Part shown: piece after piece, positions 45,537 through 53,102 of the stretch | How positions within the stretch are numbered: the first letter of the stretch is position 1 | Layout of the letters: each line of letters opens with the position of its first letter | Origin: Lacipirellula limnantheis | GTDB lineage: Bacteria > Planctomycetota > Planctomycetia > Pirellulales > Lacipirellulaceae | Assembly: GCF_007746075.1 (NCBI RefSeq) | Contig: NZ_CP036339.1 | Span: 2,180,885-2,244,884 of the forward strand | Length of the DNA: 64,000 nt | Reading direction: 5' to 3' | Notes under the pieces: generated by a model | The model's database searches: none | Seen by the model: only the letters and a program-made list of their open reading frames with translations | What the model was told of the DNA's origin: nothing | Made by a program: the position numbers and the translations under genes

Positions 45537-45612
45537 CGAATGACGAAGCCAGAATGACGAATGCGAAGTCGGCGGCAGCCCATTCGACATTCGGATTTCG
45601 TCATTGGTCATT
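45532..45612. repeat. Inverted-repeat hairpin element (AATGACG type) overlapping the hemQ stop
   Basis: Arms 45532-45563 and 45581-45612 match as reverse complements at 27 of 32 positions around a 17-nt spacer. They are built from AATGACG words. Arm 1 contains the hemQ stop codon. Confidence 0.85.
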
Positions 45613-45698
45613 AGCGGCGAGCACGTCAAACTCTGCCGATCGCCGAGTCTGAAACGTTCGCTCCCACTTACTTTCTCGCGGGTCGCCGCTGCCGATTC

Positions 45699-45727
45699 TT
45701 TCAATTGCCCTGCTAGCACATTAGAAT
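45699..45727 (+). promoter_or_regulatory. Candidate sigma-70-type promoter for upp with a TGCTAGCA box in the spacer
   Basis: TTTCAA (45699-45704) and TAGAAT (45722-45727) are 17 bp apart. The palindrome TGCTAGCA (45711-45718) sits between them, where a bound repressor would block polymerase. Confidence 0.55.
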
Positions 45728-45782
45728 GAGCCCGCGGCGGCGCGGGTTTCCATCTCTTAGGGCAGGGCGAGGATCGACTCAC

Positions 45783-46487
45783 ATGGCTGGCGCCACCGTA
45801 CCGGGATCGGCCGGGGGAGCGGCTCACTCCGACGCGAAAGCATCGCGGCGCGGCGGCATTCATTTGGTAAGGCATCCGCTGGTTGAGCATCATGTCACCC
45901 GCATGCGGCGGGAGTCGACCCGTCCGAGCGAGTTCCGCGGTTTGGTCCGTCGGTTGGCGGCCCTGATGGCCTACGAGGCAACGCAGGACCTGCCGACGCA
46001 GCCCTACCGCGTGACGACGCCGATCTGTGACGCCGACGGCGTGCAAATCAAGGGTCGCATCGGCATCGTGCCGATCCTGCGGGCCGGGCTCGGCATGGTC
46101 GATCCGGTGCTCGATCTGTTGCCCATGGCCGAGGTCTGGCACCTGGGCCTCTATCGCGACGAGGCGACGGCCCAGCCGGTGAGTTACTACGATAAACTTC
46201 CGGCCAAGCGTCCCGTCGACGTCGCGATGATACTCGACCCGATGCTCGCCACCGGCGGCTCGGCGACCGCCGCGCTGATGACCCTCCGCGAATGGGGCGT
46301 CCCGCAGGTAAAGGTGCTGTCGCTGATTGCCGCGCAAGCGGGCGTCGACGCCGTCGCGTCTCAATTTCCGGAGGCACAAATCTATGTTTGCCAGATTGAC
46401 CCGGAACTGAACGCCCACAAGTTCATCGTGCCGGGGCTCGGCGACGCGGGTGATCGGATTTTCAACACGCTTGACCCGCACGAGTAG
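45783..46487 (+). CDS. upp: Uracil phosphoribosyltransferase
   Basis: 234 residues from ATG 45783 (GAGG upstream), about 25 longer than the E. coli enzyme because of a Gly/Ala/Ser-rich N-terminus. The PRPP-binding motif is intact (MILDPMLATGGSATAAL), with VPILRAGLGMVD and the uracil-binding C-terminus (LGDAGDRIFNT). It converts uracil and PRPP to UMP, rescuing bases released by the pyrimidine-nucleoside phosphorylase encoded nearby. A nucleoside transporter gene follows. Confidence 0.93.
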   Translation: MAGATVPGSAGGAAHSDAKASRRGGIHLVRHPLVEHHVTRMRRESTRPSEFRGLVRRLAALMAYEATQDLPTQPYRVTTPICDADGVQIKGRIGIVPILRAGLGMVDPVLDLLPMAEVWHLGLYRDEATAQPVSYYDKLPAKRPVDVAMILDPMLATGGSATAALMTLREWGVPQVKVLSLIAAQAGVDAVASQFPEAQIYVCQIDPELNAHKFIVPGLGDAGDRIFNTLDPHE

Positions 46488-46622
46488 TCTTCAAATACAT
46501 CGCTCGATGACGGCGCTTGAGGCGGCGCGTCGCGAGCAAATTTGCCGGACCGCGATCAATCTGGCCGGCGTCTACTTCACTTCCGTTACCCGTCACTCCG
46601 ACTTCTGCACCCCGGCCGCCTC

Positions 46623-47837
46623 ATGGAACGCGCGATTAGCTTTCTCGGTTTATTCGTGATGGTAGGCCTCGCGTGGCTGCTGAGCTCGCACAAAACGCGG
46701 TTCCCGTGGCGCGTCGTCCTCGGCGGCATGCTGCTGCAACTAGTTTTTGCTTTCCTGATTCTGAAGACCGACCCCGGCAAGGCATTTTTTGACGGCGTTG
46801 ACGGCGTCTTCAATCAGCTGATGGATTGCGTCGACGCCGGCTCGAGCTTCGTATTTGGGCAGAACTTCAAGGACCATTACTTCGCCTTCCGTGTGTTGCC
46901 GTCGATCATCTTCTTCGCGGCGCTAATGCAGGCGCTCTACTACGTTGGCGTCATGCAGTGGATTGTGCGCGGGCTAGGGTGGGTCGTGCAGCGAACGCTC
47001 GGCACTACCGGACCGGAAAGCCTCGCGGCGGCGGCGAACATCTTTTTGGGGCAAACGGAGGCGCCGCTGGTGGTGCGGCCGTACGTCAATCGCATGACCA
47101 AGTCGGAACTGATGGCGATCATGGTCCCCGGCTTCGGTTCCACAGCCGGCGGCGTCCTTATCGCGTACAAGGGGATGGGCATCGACGCCGGCCACTTGCT
47201 CACAGCGAGCGTCCTCTCCGCGCCGGCGAGTTTGCTCATCGCCAAGGTGATGCTCCCTGAAACGGAAACGCCCGAACCAGTCGAAAAGGTCGAACTCGAA
47301 ATGGGCGACTCGGGGGGGAATCTCGTCGAGGCCGTGTCGATGGGTACGCTCGAGGGCCTGAAGCTCGCATTAAACGTCGGCGCCATGTTGATCTCCTTTC
47401 TCGCGCTGCTGGCCTTGTGCGACGGACTGCTCGGTTGGGTTGGCGGCTGGTTCAACCAGGAGTGGTCGCTGTCGGCGATTTTTGGTTGGGTCTTCTGGCC
47501 GATCGCGTGGGTGATGGGGATCGAAACCAAGGACTGCGCACCGGCAGGACAACTGCTCGGCATCAAAATGGCCGCGAACGAGTTCGTCGCTTATGGCCGA
47601 TTCAGCGAATGGATCAAAGGGGAGGGGGGCGTGACGCTCAGCGAGCGCACCCAGGTAATCATGACCTATGCCCTCTGCGGGTTTGCGAACTTCAGTTCCA
47701 TCGGCATCCAAATCGGCGGCATCGGCGGCATGGCTCCCGAGCGGCAGCGCGACCTTGCCAAGCTCGGCCTGCGCGCGATGATCGGCGGAGCGCTCGCGAA
47801 TTTCATGACGGCCTGCATCGCGGGTATGCTCCTTTGA
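46623..47837 (+). CDS. Concentrative nucleoside transporter (CNT/NupC family)
   Basis: 404 residues from ATG 46623. The CNT core is clear: GQTEAPLVVRPYVNRMTKSELMAIMVPGFGSTAGG and, near the end, the highly conserved GFANFSSIGIQIGGIG. About nine or ten membrane helices can be drawn. CNT proteins import nucleosides with H+ or Na+. The position between upp and hpt, beside the phosphorylases, fits nucleoside uptake for salvage. Confidence 0.92.
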   Translation: MERAISFLGLFVMVGLAWLLSSHKTRFPWRVVLGGMLLQLVFAFLILKTDPGKAFFDGVDGVFNQLMDCVDAGSSFVFGQNFKDHYFAFRVLPSIIFFAALMQALYYVGVMQWIVRGLGWVVQRTLGTTGPESLAAAANIFLGQTEAPLVVRPYVNRMTKSELMAIMVPGFGSTAGGVLIAYKGMGIDAGHLLTASVLSAPASLLIAKVMLPETETPEPVEKVELEMGDSGGNLVEAVSMGTLEGLKLALNVGAMLISFLALLALCDGLLGWVGGWFNQEWSLSAIFGWVFWPIAWVMGIETKDCAPAGQLLGIKMAANEFVAYGRFSEWIKGEGGVTLSERTQVIMTYALCGFANFSSIGIQIGGIGGMAPERQRDLAKLGLRAMIGGALANFMTACIAGMLL

Positions 47838-47853
47838 GTCGGCTGCCTTGAAT

Positions 47854-48019
47854 ACCTAACCGCCAAGGCACGAAGACGCGAAGAAGTCACGATGCAAGAA
47901 GTAAGTTGGTGATGGCCTGGCGCTTCGGCGGCCCTAGTCGTCCTCTGATCCTGCGGTATATTCACTTCTCCTCGCATTCTTCGTGCTTCCTTTGTGCCGT
48001 CGTGCCTTGGTGGTTAGTC
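47854..48019. repeat. Inverted-repeat hairpin element (CACGAAG type) between the transporter and hpt
   Basis: Arms at about 47854-47901 and 47975-48019 pair imperfectly (CTAACC.CCAAGGCACGA core). The element starts 16 nt after the transporter stop and ends 15 nt before hpt. Confidence 0.85.
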
Positions 48020-48034
48020 TTCTAGGACGCTTCT

Positions 48035-48571
48035 ATGAAAACGCTGCTCAGCAAAGAAGAACTTCACGACGGCGTCGCCCGGATGGCGGCCGAGATTGAG
48101 CGGGCGTTCGAGGGACGGCAGCTCACCATCGTCGGCGTGCTTACCGGCAGCGTCGTGCTGGTAGCCGACCTGATTCGGTTGATCCACCAGCCGATGCGCG
48201 TCGGCGTGATTCAGGCGAGCAGCTACCGCGGCGCCACGACGACCCGCGGCGATCTGACGATCAACAGCGAGCTGATGCTCGACATCACCGGCCGCGACGT
48301 GCTGCTGGTTGACGACATTTTCGACACGGGCCACACGCTGGAAAAAGTCGTCGCCAAACTCCACGATTTCGGCCCGGCCAGCGTCCGCTCCGCCGTGCTG
48401 CTGCGGAAAGAAGGGCGGCAGGAGTCGACCTACGAGCCAGATTTCACGGCGTTCAACATTCCCGATGAATTCGTCGTCGGATACGGCCTCGACTACGAGG
48501 ATATGTATCGCAACCTGCCCTACCTGGCGGCGCTGGAGCCGGACGACTTGGAACGGCATCGTTCGCTCTAG
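48035..48571 (+). CDS. hpt: Hypoxanthine phosphoribosyltransferase
   Basis: 178 residues from ATG 48035 (AGGA at good spacing). The type-I PRTase core is complete: IVGVLTGSVVLVADLIR, the flexible-loop SSYRG, the PRPP motif LLVDDIFDTGHTLEKV, and the purine-binding end VVGYGLDYEDMYRNLPYLAAL. It makes IMP (and GMP) from hypoxanthine (and guanine) released by the purine nucleoside phosphorylases encoded downstream. Confidence 0.93.
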   Translation: MKTLLSKEELHDGVARMAAEIERAFEGRQLTIVGVLTGSVVLVADLIRLIHQPMRVGVIQASSYRGATTTRGDLTINSELMLDITGRDVLLVDDIFDTGHTLEKVVAKLHDFGPASVRSAVLLRKEGRQESTYEPDFTAFNIPDEFVVGYGLDYEDMYRNLPYLAALEPDDLERHRSL

Positions 48572-48597
48572 CCGGCCTTGTTCGACTGACGGCAGGT

Positions 48598-48650
48598 ATT
48601 TCTGTCGCGACGTTCTATTTGTCGCGGAACTCATTTTTGGCGACAGAATG
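48598..48650. repeat. TTCTGTCGC-type inverted repeat
   Basis: ATTTCTGTCGC at 48598-48608 pairs with GCGACAGAATG at 48640-48650; an additional ATTTGTCGC word (48617-48625) lies between. Confidence 0.7.
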
Positions 48651-48750
48651 CCCAAGACGTCGGAGTTGCGCGATTGCGGGTCCGACGAACTCGTTCGATA
48701 CTCGGCAGTTGCGTTGCGTGACGTTCGCATAAGTCATTTCTGTCGTTTTG

Positions 48751-48796
48751 ATTTCTGTCGCGACATAATTCGCTGGGCGATCGCGGCGACAGAATG
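48751..48796. repeat. TTCTGTCGC-type inverted repeat
   Basis: ATTTCTGTCGCGACA at 48751-48765 pairs with GCGACAGAATG at 48786-48796. Confidence 0.7.
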
Positions 48797-48870
48797 AATT
48801 CGAGGCTACGGCAATCCTCAGCCCCCCGTTCCAAAGCTTCTTCAACTGCGATCGCGATGCGCCCTTACCA

Positions 48871-48949
48871 TTGAGAACACAGAGGCCACAGAGAAGGCGA
48901 CCCCTGGGTCATCTCCCTTCGCTGTTCTCTGTGATCTCTGTGGTCAAAA
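48871..48949. repeat. Inverted-repeat hairpin element (ACAGAG type)
   Basis: Arms 48871-48900 and 48919-48949 pair at most positions (AACACAGAGG.CACAGAGAA words); the spacer is 18 nt. Confidence 0.85.
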
Positions 48950-48974
48950 TCGCTATCTGCTAAGCATTGCCAAG

Positions 48975-49036
48975 AATCATGGCGGTTGAATCGGCGTCGT
49001 CCTACGGTGTGCTACCCCCCGGCGGAGCCGAGGGCT
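48975..49036. repeat. Half-copy of the AGCCC..GGCTCCGCC repeat
   Basis: Read on the minus strand, AGCCCTCGGCTCCGCC (49021-49036) is followed by GTAGGACGACG and related words shared with the copy at 63077-63160. The second arm is not seen. Confidence 0.65.
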
Positions 49037-49161
49037 AAAGTTGCCGACGCCGCTTGGCGAGCGTGGTCCGCGCGGCATGGTTCGTTCTAGCGGAGAAAGG
49101 GAATCCTGTGCAGCTGGCCAATTTGGCCATCTTGACAAGCTTTCCGCGAGACTCGCCGGCG

Positions 49162-49560
49162 CTAGAGCGCGCCGGAGGAGAACTGCTCGGGCAGGAGAGC
49201 CGCAAGCGTCGTCGTGCGCGTCTTGGTCGGATCGTCGGCGTCGATGAGGATCACTTCCATCGCGGGGCCGAACTCGCTGAGGACCTGCCGGCAGGCGCCG
49301 CAGGGAGAGTGCCCGCCGCTGGAGACGACCGCGACGGCGACGATTTGTTTGTGCCCCGCGGCGACGGCGGCGCCGACGGCGACGCGCTCGGCGCAGATCG
49401 TCAGGCCGTAGGAGGCGTTTTCGACGTTGCAGCCGGCAAAGATCTCGCCGCCGGAGGTGAGGACTGCGGCGCCGACTTGGAATTTGGAGTAGGGGGCGTG
49501 GGCGTGGGTGCGGACGGCGAGCGCGGCGGAGCGGAGAGTTTCGACTGGCAGCGGCGTCAT
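49162..49560 (-). CDS. cdd: Cytidine deaminase
   Basis: 132 residues, the typical length of the tetrameric T-CDA. The zinc motif is intact: GCNVENASYGLTICAERVA (substrate Asn-Glu, then Cys-Ala-Glu) and PCGACRQVLSEF (the two further zinc cysteines). It converts (deoxy)cytidine to (deoxy)uridine, which the neighbouring phosphorylase can then cleave. Confidence 0.95.
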   Translation of the reverse strand: MTPLPVETLRSAALAVRTHAHAPYSKFQVGAAVLTSGGEIFAGCNVENASYGLTICAERVAVGAAVAAGHKQIVAVAVVSSGGHSPCGACRQVLSEFGPAMEVILIDADDPTKTRTTTLAALLPEQFSSGAL

Positions 49561-49734
49561 GGTTCAATTTCTCTCTTGGTAGGCCAACCGTAGTCGAGCA
49601 GTTGCTCATCTCCTACTGCCGTGTCGATATTTTGTGCTATGCGAGGAATAAAGCAATCGCATCCAACGGATATAGGCGGGCGATTGTTTTCATGCGGCGT
49701 GAAACGCTGCTAGAATCATTGTGGAGGATAAAAC

Positions 49735-49977
49735 ATGGCCGACTTCAATTCGTTATTGAATGCTGCCCAGCATTTAGGGGCCGATGACCAATTGCGTTTG
49801 TTCAACGCTCTGTGGGATATCGTGCCGGCTGATGCGGACGTCGCGCTGCATGAAGATTGGGCTCCCGAGTTGGAGCGTCGCGTGGCTGCAATCGAGGCCG
49901 GGGAGATGAAGTTGACGCCTTGGTCGAGCATCCGGGACGCGGCGTTGTCGCGAATTAGGCATGATATCGCTTGTTAA
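49735..49977 (+). CDS. Addiction-module component (TIGR02574-type antitoxin), orphan
   Basis: 80 residues. The helical N-terminus (LGADDQLRLFNALWDI) and the block WAPELERRVAAIEAGEMKLTPWS are the hallmarks of the small antitoxin-like proteins usually paired with a RelE/ParE toxin. The expected toxin gene of ~90 codons is absent; what follows, overlapping by a few bases, is an unrelated protein. It may be a remnant or a stand-alone factor. Confidence 0.8.
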   Translation: MADFNSLLNAAQHLGADDQLRLFNALWDIVPADADVALHEDWAPELERRVAAIEAGEMKLTPWSSIRDAALSRIRHDIAC

Positions 49978-49978
49978 C

Positions 49979-50620
49979 ATGGACGCCTCAGAAGGGGTAA
50001 GAGATGATGAAACGTCATCTCCCAATCGCCCTGATCGTCGTCGATTTCTGCGATTTTCGACGCGCAGACTCTTGCTTGCCGTAACTCTAGTTTCGCTCCC
50101 TTGCGCTTGGGTTAGTCGCCGTCTGATCGCTTCCCGTATTCAGGCGGAAGCCGTTCTCGCGTTGACGGAGCAAGGCGTGAGCATTGGATATCTGCGTGAG
50201 TGGGATCGCGTTAACGATCGATTCTCCGGCGCCGGGCCGCCGGGGCCCGCTTTCCTTCGTGAATTGTTTGGCGAACACTTTTTCCTTGTGCCGGACATTT
50301 TCATCGTCGATAAATTCCATGGGGAGAAGGAAGCATTAGCCCTTCTCACCGAGTTACCGACGCTCACAGGTGGCGGAATTGTGGATACGCCAATTGGAGA
50401 TGAGATTATTCCAATCTTGACGCAACTTCATCGTATTGAAGATTTAAGTCTCTATGGAACGAAGGTGACTGATCGCGGCATTCTTCGGCTAACCGAATTG
50501 CCGCGACTGAAGAATCTGATAGTGAGCAAGACGCTCGTTACAGAAGAAGGCGTGCATGAATTTCAACGACGTTGCCCAGATTGCGTCGTTCATCGGGAGA
50601 ATGACGACAGCGACGAGTAG
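49979..50620 (+). CDS. Hypothetical membrane-anchored protein with leucine-rich-like C-terminus
   Basis: 213 residues from ATG 49979; an upstream ATG (49961) overlaps the antitoxin-like gene. The N-terminal RRFLRFSTRRLLLAVTLVSLPCAWV is a membrane helix with the same Phe/Arg motif as 21840-22397. The C-terminal part has leucine-rich-repeat-like steps (LHRIEDLSLYGTKVTDRGILRLTELPRLKNLIV). Such LRR-like proteins are abundant in planctomycetes, with no known role. The gene is less GC-rich than its neighbours. Confidence 0.65.
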   Translation: MDASEGVRDDETSSPNRPDRRRFLRFSTRRLLLAVTLVSLPCAWVSRRLIASRIQAEAVLALTEQGVSIGYLREWDRVNDRFSGAGPPGPAFLRELFGEHFFLVPDIFIVDKFHGEKEALALLTELPTLTGGGIVDTPIGDEIIPILTQLHRIEDLSLYGTKVTDRGILRLTELPRLKNLIVSKTLVTEEGVHEFQRRCPDCVVHRENDDSDE

Positions 50621-50656
50621 TTGCAGCCGCGGTTGGAAGCAACGATAGGCGAGTCC

Positions 50657-51940
50657 TTACCCAACGCGATCCAGAATCAGCGGTCCGACCGTCGGCGGTT
50701 CGTCGGCGACTTGGATCGCTTCGAGCAGCGTGTGGCGGACGCGTTCGGCGATCATTGGTGTGGCGAAGATGCGGGCCAGCGGTTGGCCGGCGTCGATCTT
50801 GTCGCCGAGGCGAGTGAGCATTTCCAAACCCGTGGAATGGTCGAGCGCGTCGCTGAGGACTTGGCGGCCGCCGCCCATGGCGATGATCGCTTTGCCGAGG
50901 AGCTCGGCGTCGATGCGGGCGAGGTAGCCGCTGCGGGGGCTCGCGAGATCGCTCGTGGGAGCGATGGGGCGGGGGGCGTTGAGGTCGCCGTTTTGGGCGG
51001 CGATCATCTCGGCGAATTGCTCCAGGGCTTTGCCGGAGTCGATCGTTTGCTGCAGAGTTTGGATCGCTTCCGCGCCATTCGTCGAGTGCTTTGACGACAC
51101 GAGCACCTCGGCGCCTAATGCGAGCGTGCACTCCATGAGGTCGGCGGGTCCGTTGCCCTGCAGGGCGGCGATTGATTCGTCGACCTCGACCGCGTTGCCG
51201 GCCATGCGTCCGAGGGGTTGATTCATGTCGGTGAGCAGCGCCGTCGTCGCAACGCCCATTCGCTTGCCGGTGGCGACGAGCGACTGGGCCAGCGCGCGGG
51301 CGTCGGCCTCGGTCTTCATGAAGGCGCCGGTGCCGAATTTCACGTCGAGCACGAGCGCGTCGAGTCCCTCGGCGAGTTTCTTGCTCATGATGCTCGCAGT
51401 GATGAGCGGGATGGAGGGGACGGTCGCCGTCACGTCGCGCAGGGCATAGAGCTTGCGGTCGGCGGGGACGAGATCGGCGGTGGCGCCGGTGATGACGCAG
51501 CCGGTTCTCGCGACGACGGCGCGGACTTCGTCCATCGTCAGATTGGTGCGGAAGCCGGGGATCGCTTCGAGCTTGTCGAGCGTGCCGCCGGTGGCGCCGA
51601 GGCCGCGGCCGGAGATCATGGGGACTTCGAGTCCGCAGCAAGCGAGCATTGGGGCGAGGAGCAGCGAGGTCTTGTCCCCGATGCCGCCGGTGGAATGCTT
51701 GTCGACGCGCGGCACGCCGTCGTCGGGCCACTCGAAGCGGGCGCCCGAGGCGAGCATGTGGTCGGTGAGCGAGGCGGTCTCATCGGCGGTCATACCGTTG
51801 AGGTAGATCGCCATCGCGAGGGCCGACATCTGGTAATCGGGGATCGCGCCGCGGGCGTAGCCGCCGATGAACGCGGCGATCTCGGCGTCGGTGAGGGGCT
51901 CGCGATCGCGTTTCTTTTGGATGATCCAGACGGGGTTCAT
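50657..51940 (-). CDS. Pyrimidine-nucleoside (thymidine) phosphorylase
   Basis: 427 residues from ATG 51940 (MNPVWIIQKKRD); an upstream in-frame TTG is less likely. The phosphate and base motifs are intact: DKHSTGGIGDKTSLLLAP, GRGLGATGGTLDKLE, and KFGTGAFMK. Family members release thymine or uracil from nucleosides by phosphorolysis, giving (deoxy)ribose-1-phosphate. It is the last gene of a minus-strand run with the two purine nucleoside phosphorylases and deoC, a deo-like operon. Confidence 0.93.
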   Translation of the reverse strand: MNPVWIIQKKRDREPLTDAEIAAFIGGYARGAIPDYQMSALAMAIYLNGMTADETASLTDHMLASGARFEWPDDGVPRVDKHSTGGIGDKTSLLLAPMLACCGLEVPMISGRGLGATGGTLDKLEAIPGFRTNLTMDEVRAVVARTGCVITGATADLVPADRKLYALRDVTATVPSIPLITASIMSKKLAEGLDALVLDVKFGTGAFMKTEADARALAQSLVATGKRMGVATTALLTDMNQPLGRMAGNAVEVDESIAALQGNGPADLMECTLALGAEVLVSSKHSTNGAEAIQTLQQTIDSGKALEQFAEMIAAQNGDLNAPRPIAPTSDLASPRSGYLARIDAELLGKAIIAMGGGRQVLSDALDHSTGLEMLTRLGDKIDAGQPLARIFATPMIAERVRHTLLEAIQVADEPPTVGPLILDRVG

Positions 51941-51962
51941 GTTCTTTGGCTCTGGAAGAATG

Positions 51963-52094
51963 ATCTCACGCAAAGGCGCGAAGGCGCAAAGAAGAAGAAA
52001 TTATAAACGTTCTGGTAAGACCAGCGATTGAATCATGCTCTTAGGCTCGGCCGGGAATTGTATTCCTTCGCGCCTTTGCGCCTTTGAGTGAAAT
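51963..52094. repeat. Inverted-repeat hairpin element (GGCGCAAAG type) between phosphorylase genes
   Basis: Arms 51963-51994 and 52062-52094 pair at most positions (CAAAGGCGC.AAGGCGC words). It fills the gap between the two phosphorylase genes. Confidence 0.85.
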
Positions 52095-52099
52095 ACCTC

Positions 52100-52921
52100 T
52101 TACAGCGTTTCCACCACGCCGCGGACGATGGCGCTGAGTTTGGCGCCGGCGGCGGCGGCGACGGTGAGCACTTCGTGGCCGCAGGTTTCGCCAAGCGAGT
52201 CGGGGGAACCGACGTTGGTGATCGTCGAGAGGCCGAGGACGCGTAGACGCGCGTGGACGGCGGCGATCACTTCGGGCGTGGTCGACATGCCGACGGCGTC
52301 GCCGCCGAGGCGGCGGAGCATGCGGTACTCGGCGCGGGTTTCGTAGTTCGGGCCGAGGACCGAGGCGTAGACGCCGCGATGGAGGACGAAGCCTTCGCGC
52401 ATCGCGATTTCGACCGCGCGGCGCTGAAGCTGTTTGTCGTACGGCGCGCACATGTCGGGGAAGCGCGGGCCAAGGGCGTCGTCGTTCACGCCGATAAGCG
52501 GGTTCTTGAACATCAGGTTGATCTGGTCGTCGATCAGCATCACGTCGCCCGTGCCGTACTGCGGATTGAGGCCGCCGGCGGCGTTCGAAACGATGAGCGT
52601 GCGGCCGCCGAGCGCGGCAAGGAGGCGGACGGGGAGCGAGGCGGTCTCGGCCGAGTGGCCTTCATAGAGGTGGAAGCGGCCCTGGAAGGCGACGATCGGG
52701 GCGCCGGCGAGCGCGCCGCAGACCAAGCGGCCGGCGTGGCCGATGGCGGTGGTGTGCGGGAAATGGGGGAGGTCGGCGTAGGGAATCGTCGCGGCGGCTT
52801 CAATCTCATGCGCGAAATCGCCGAGGCCGGAGCCGAGGATGACGCCAGCCTTGGGCGTGGCGTTCCAATGCGTGCGCACGAAGGCGGCGGTTTCGGCGAT
52901 CTGCGAGGCGAGATGGAGCAT
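52100..52921 (-). CDS. Purine nucleoside phosphorylase, copy 1 (Asn type)
   Basis: 273 residues from ATG 52921; upstream codons in frame belong to the hairpin element. The trimeric PNP motifs are complete: GSGLGDFAHEI, HAGRLVCGAL, FQGRFHLYEGH, NAAGGLNPQYGTGDVMLIDDQINLM, and GPNYETRAEYRMLRRLGGDAVGMST. The specificity-determining position reads Asn (LSTITNVGSPDS, codon at 52214-52216), as in human PNP Asn243, which prefers 6-oxopurine nucleosides. It phosphorolyses inosine and guanosine. A second, distinct copy follows upstream. Confidence 0.93.
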   Translation of the reverse strand: MLHLASQIAETAAFVRTHWNATPKAGVILGSGLGDFAHEIEAAATIPYADLPHFPHTTAIGHAGRLVCGALAGAPIVAFQGRFHLYEGHSAETASLPVRLLAALGGRTLIVSNAAGGLNPQYGTGDVMLIDDQINLMFKNPLIGVNDDALGPRFPDMCAPYDKQLQRRAVEIAMREGFVLHRGVYASVLGPNYETRAEYRMLRRLGGDAVGMSTTPEVIAAVHARLRVLGLSTITNVGSPDSLGETCGHEVLTVAAAAGAKLSAIVRGVVETL

Positions 52922-52943
52922 TGCTCTTGCGCGGGTTCTTTTG

Positions 52944-53080
52944 TTAACCACGAAACACACGAAAAGGACGAAAGTGAAATAATTGAAGGAGTACTTCTCA
53001 ACGAGGAAGAGAGCAAGTACGGGATTGGCTTCTCTTGCTTTCTCCTCTTCTCGTTTCTTTCGTCTGTTTCGTGGTTGACT
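52944..53080. repeat. Inverted-repeat hairpin element (CACGAAA type) between the two PNP genes
   Basis: Arms at about 52944-52978 and 53049-53080 pair (GTTAACCACGAAACA core). It separates the tandem PNP copies and touches the start of copy 1. Confidence 0.8.
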
Positions 53081-53102
53081 CACTTCTCGGAAGCACGCAA
53101 CG

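Larger units (their letters stand above)
48572..49161. other. Gene-free region rich in repeat elements
   Basis: 590 bp between the convergent hpt and cdd genes. It holds two TTCTGTCGC-type pairs (48598-48650, 48751-48796, with a further CATTTCTGTCG at 48735), one ACAGAG-type hairpin (48871-48949) and a half-copy of the AGCCC..GGCTCCGCC repeat (48975-49036). It is the densest repeat cluster in the window; no gene is seen. Confidence 0.6.

Noticed and set aside
43695-46481. A 928-codon minus-strand frame
   Set aside because: It lies opposite clear genes (nucleotidyltransferase, hemQ, upp) and has no domain; it is a codon-bias shadow.
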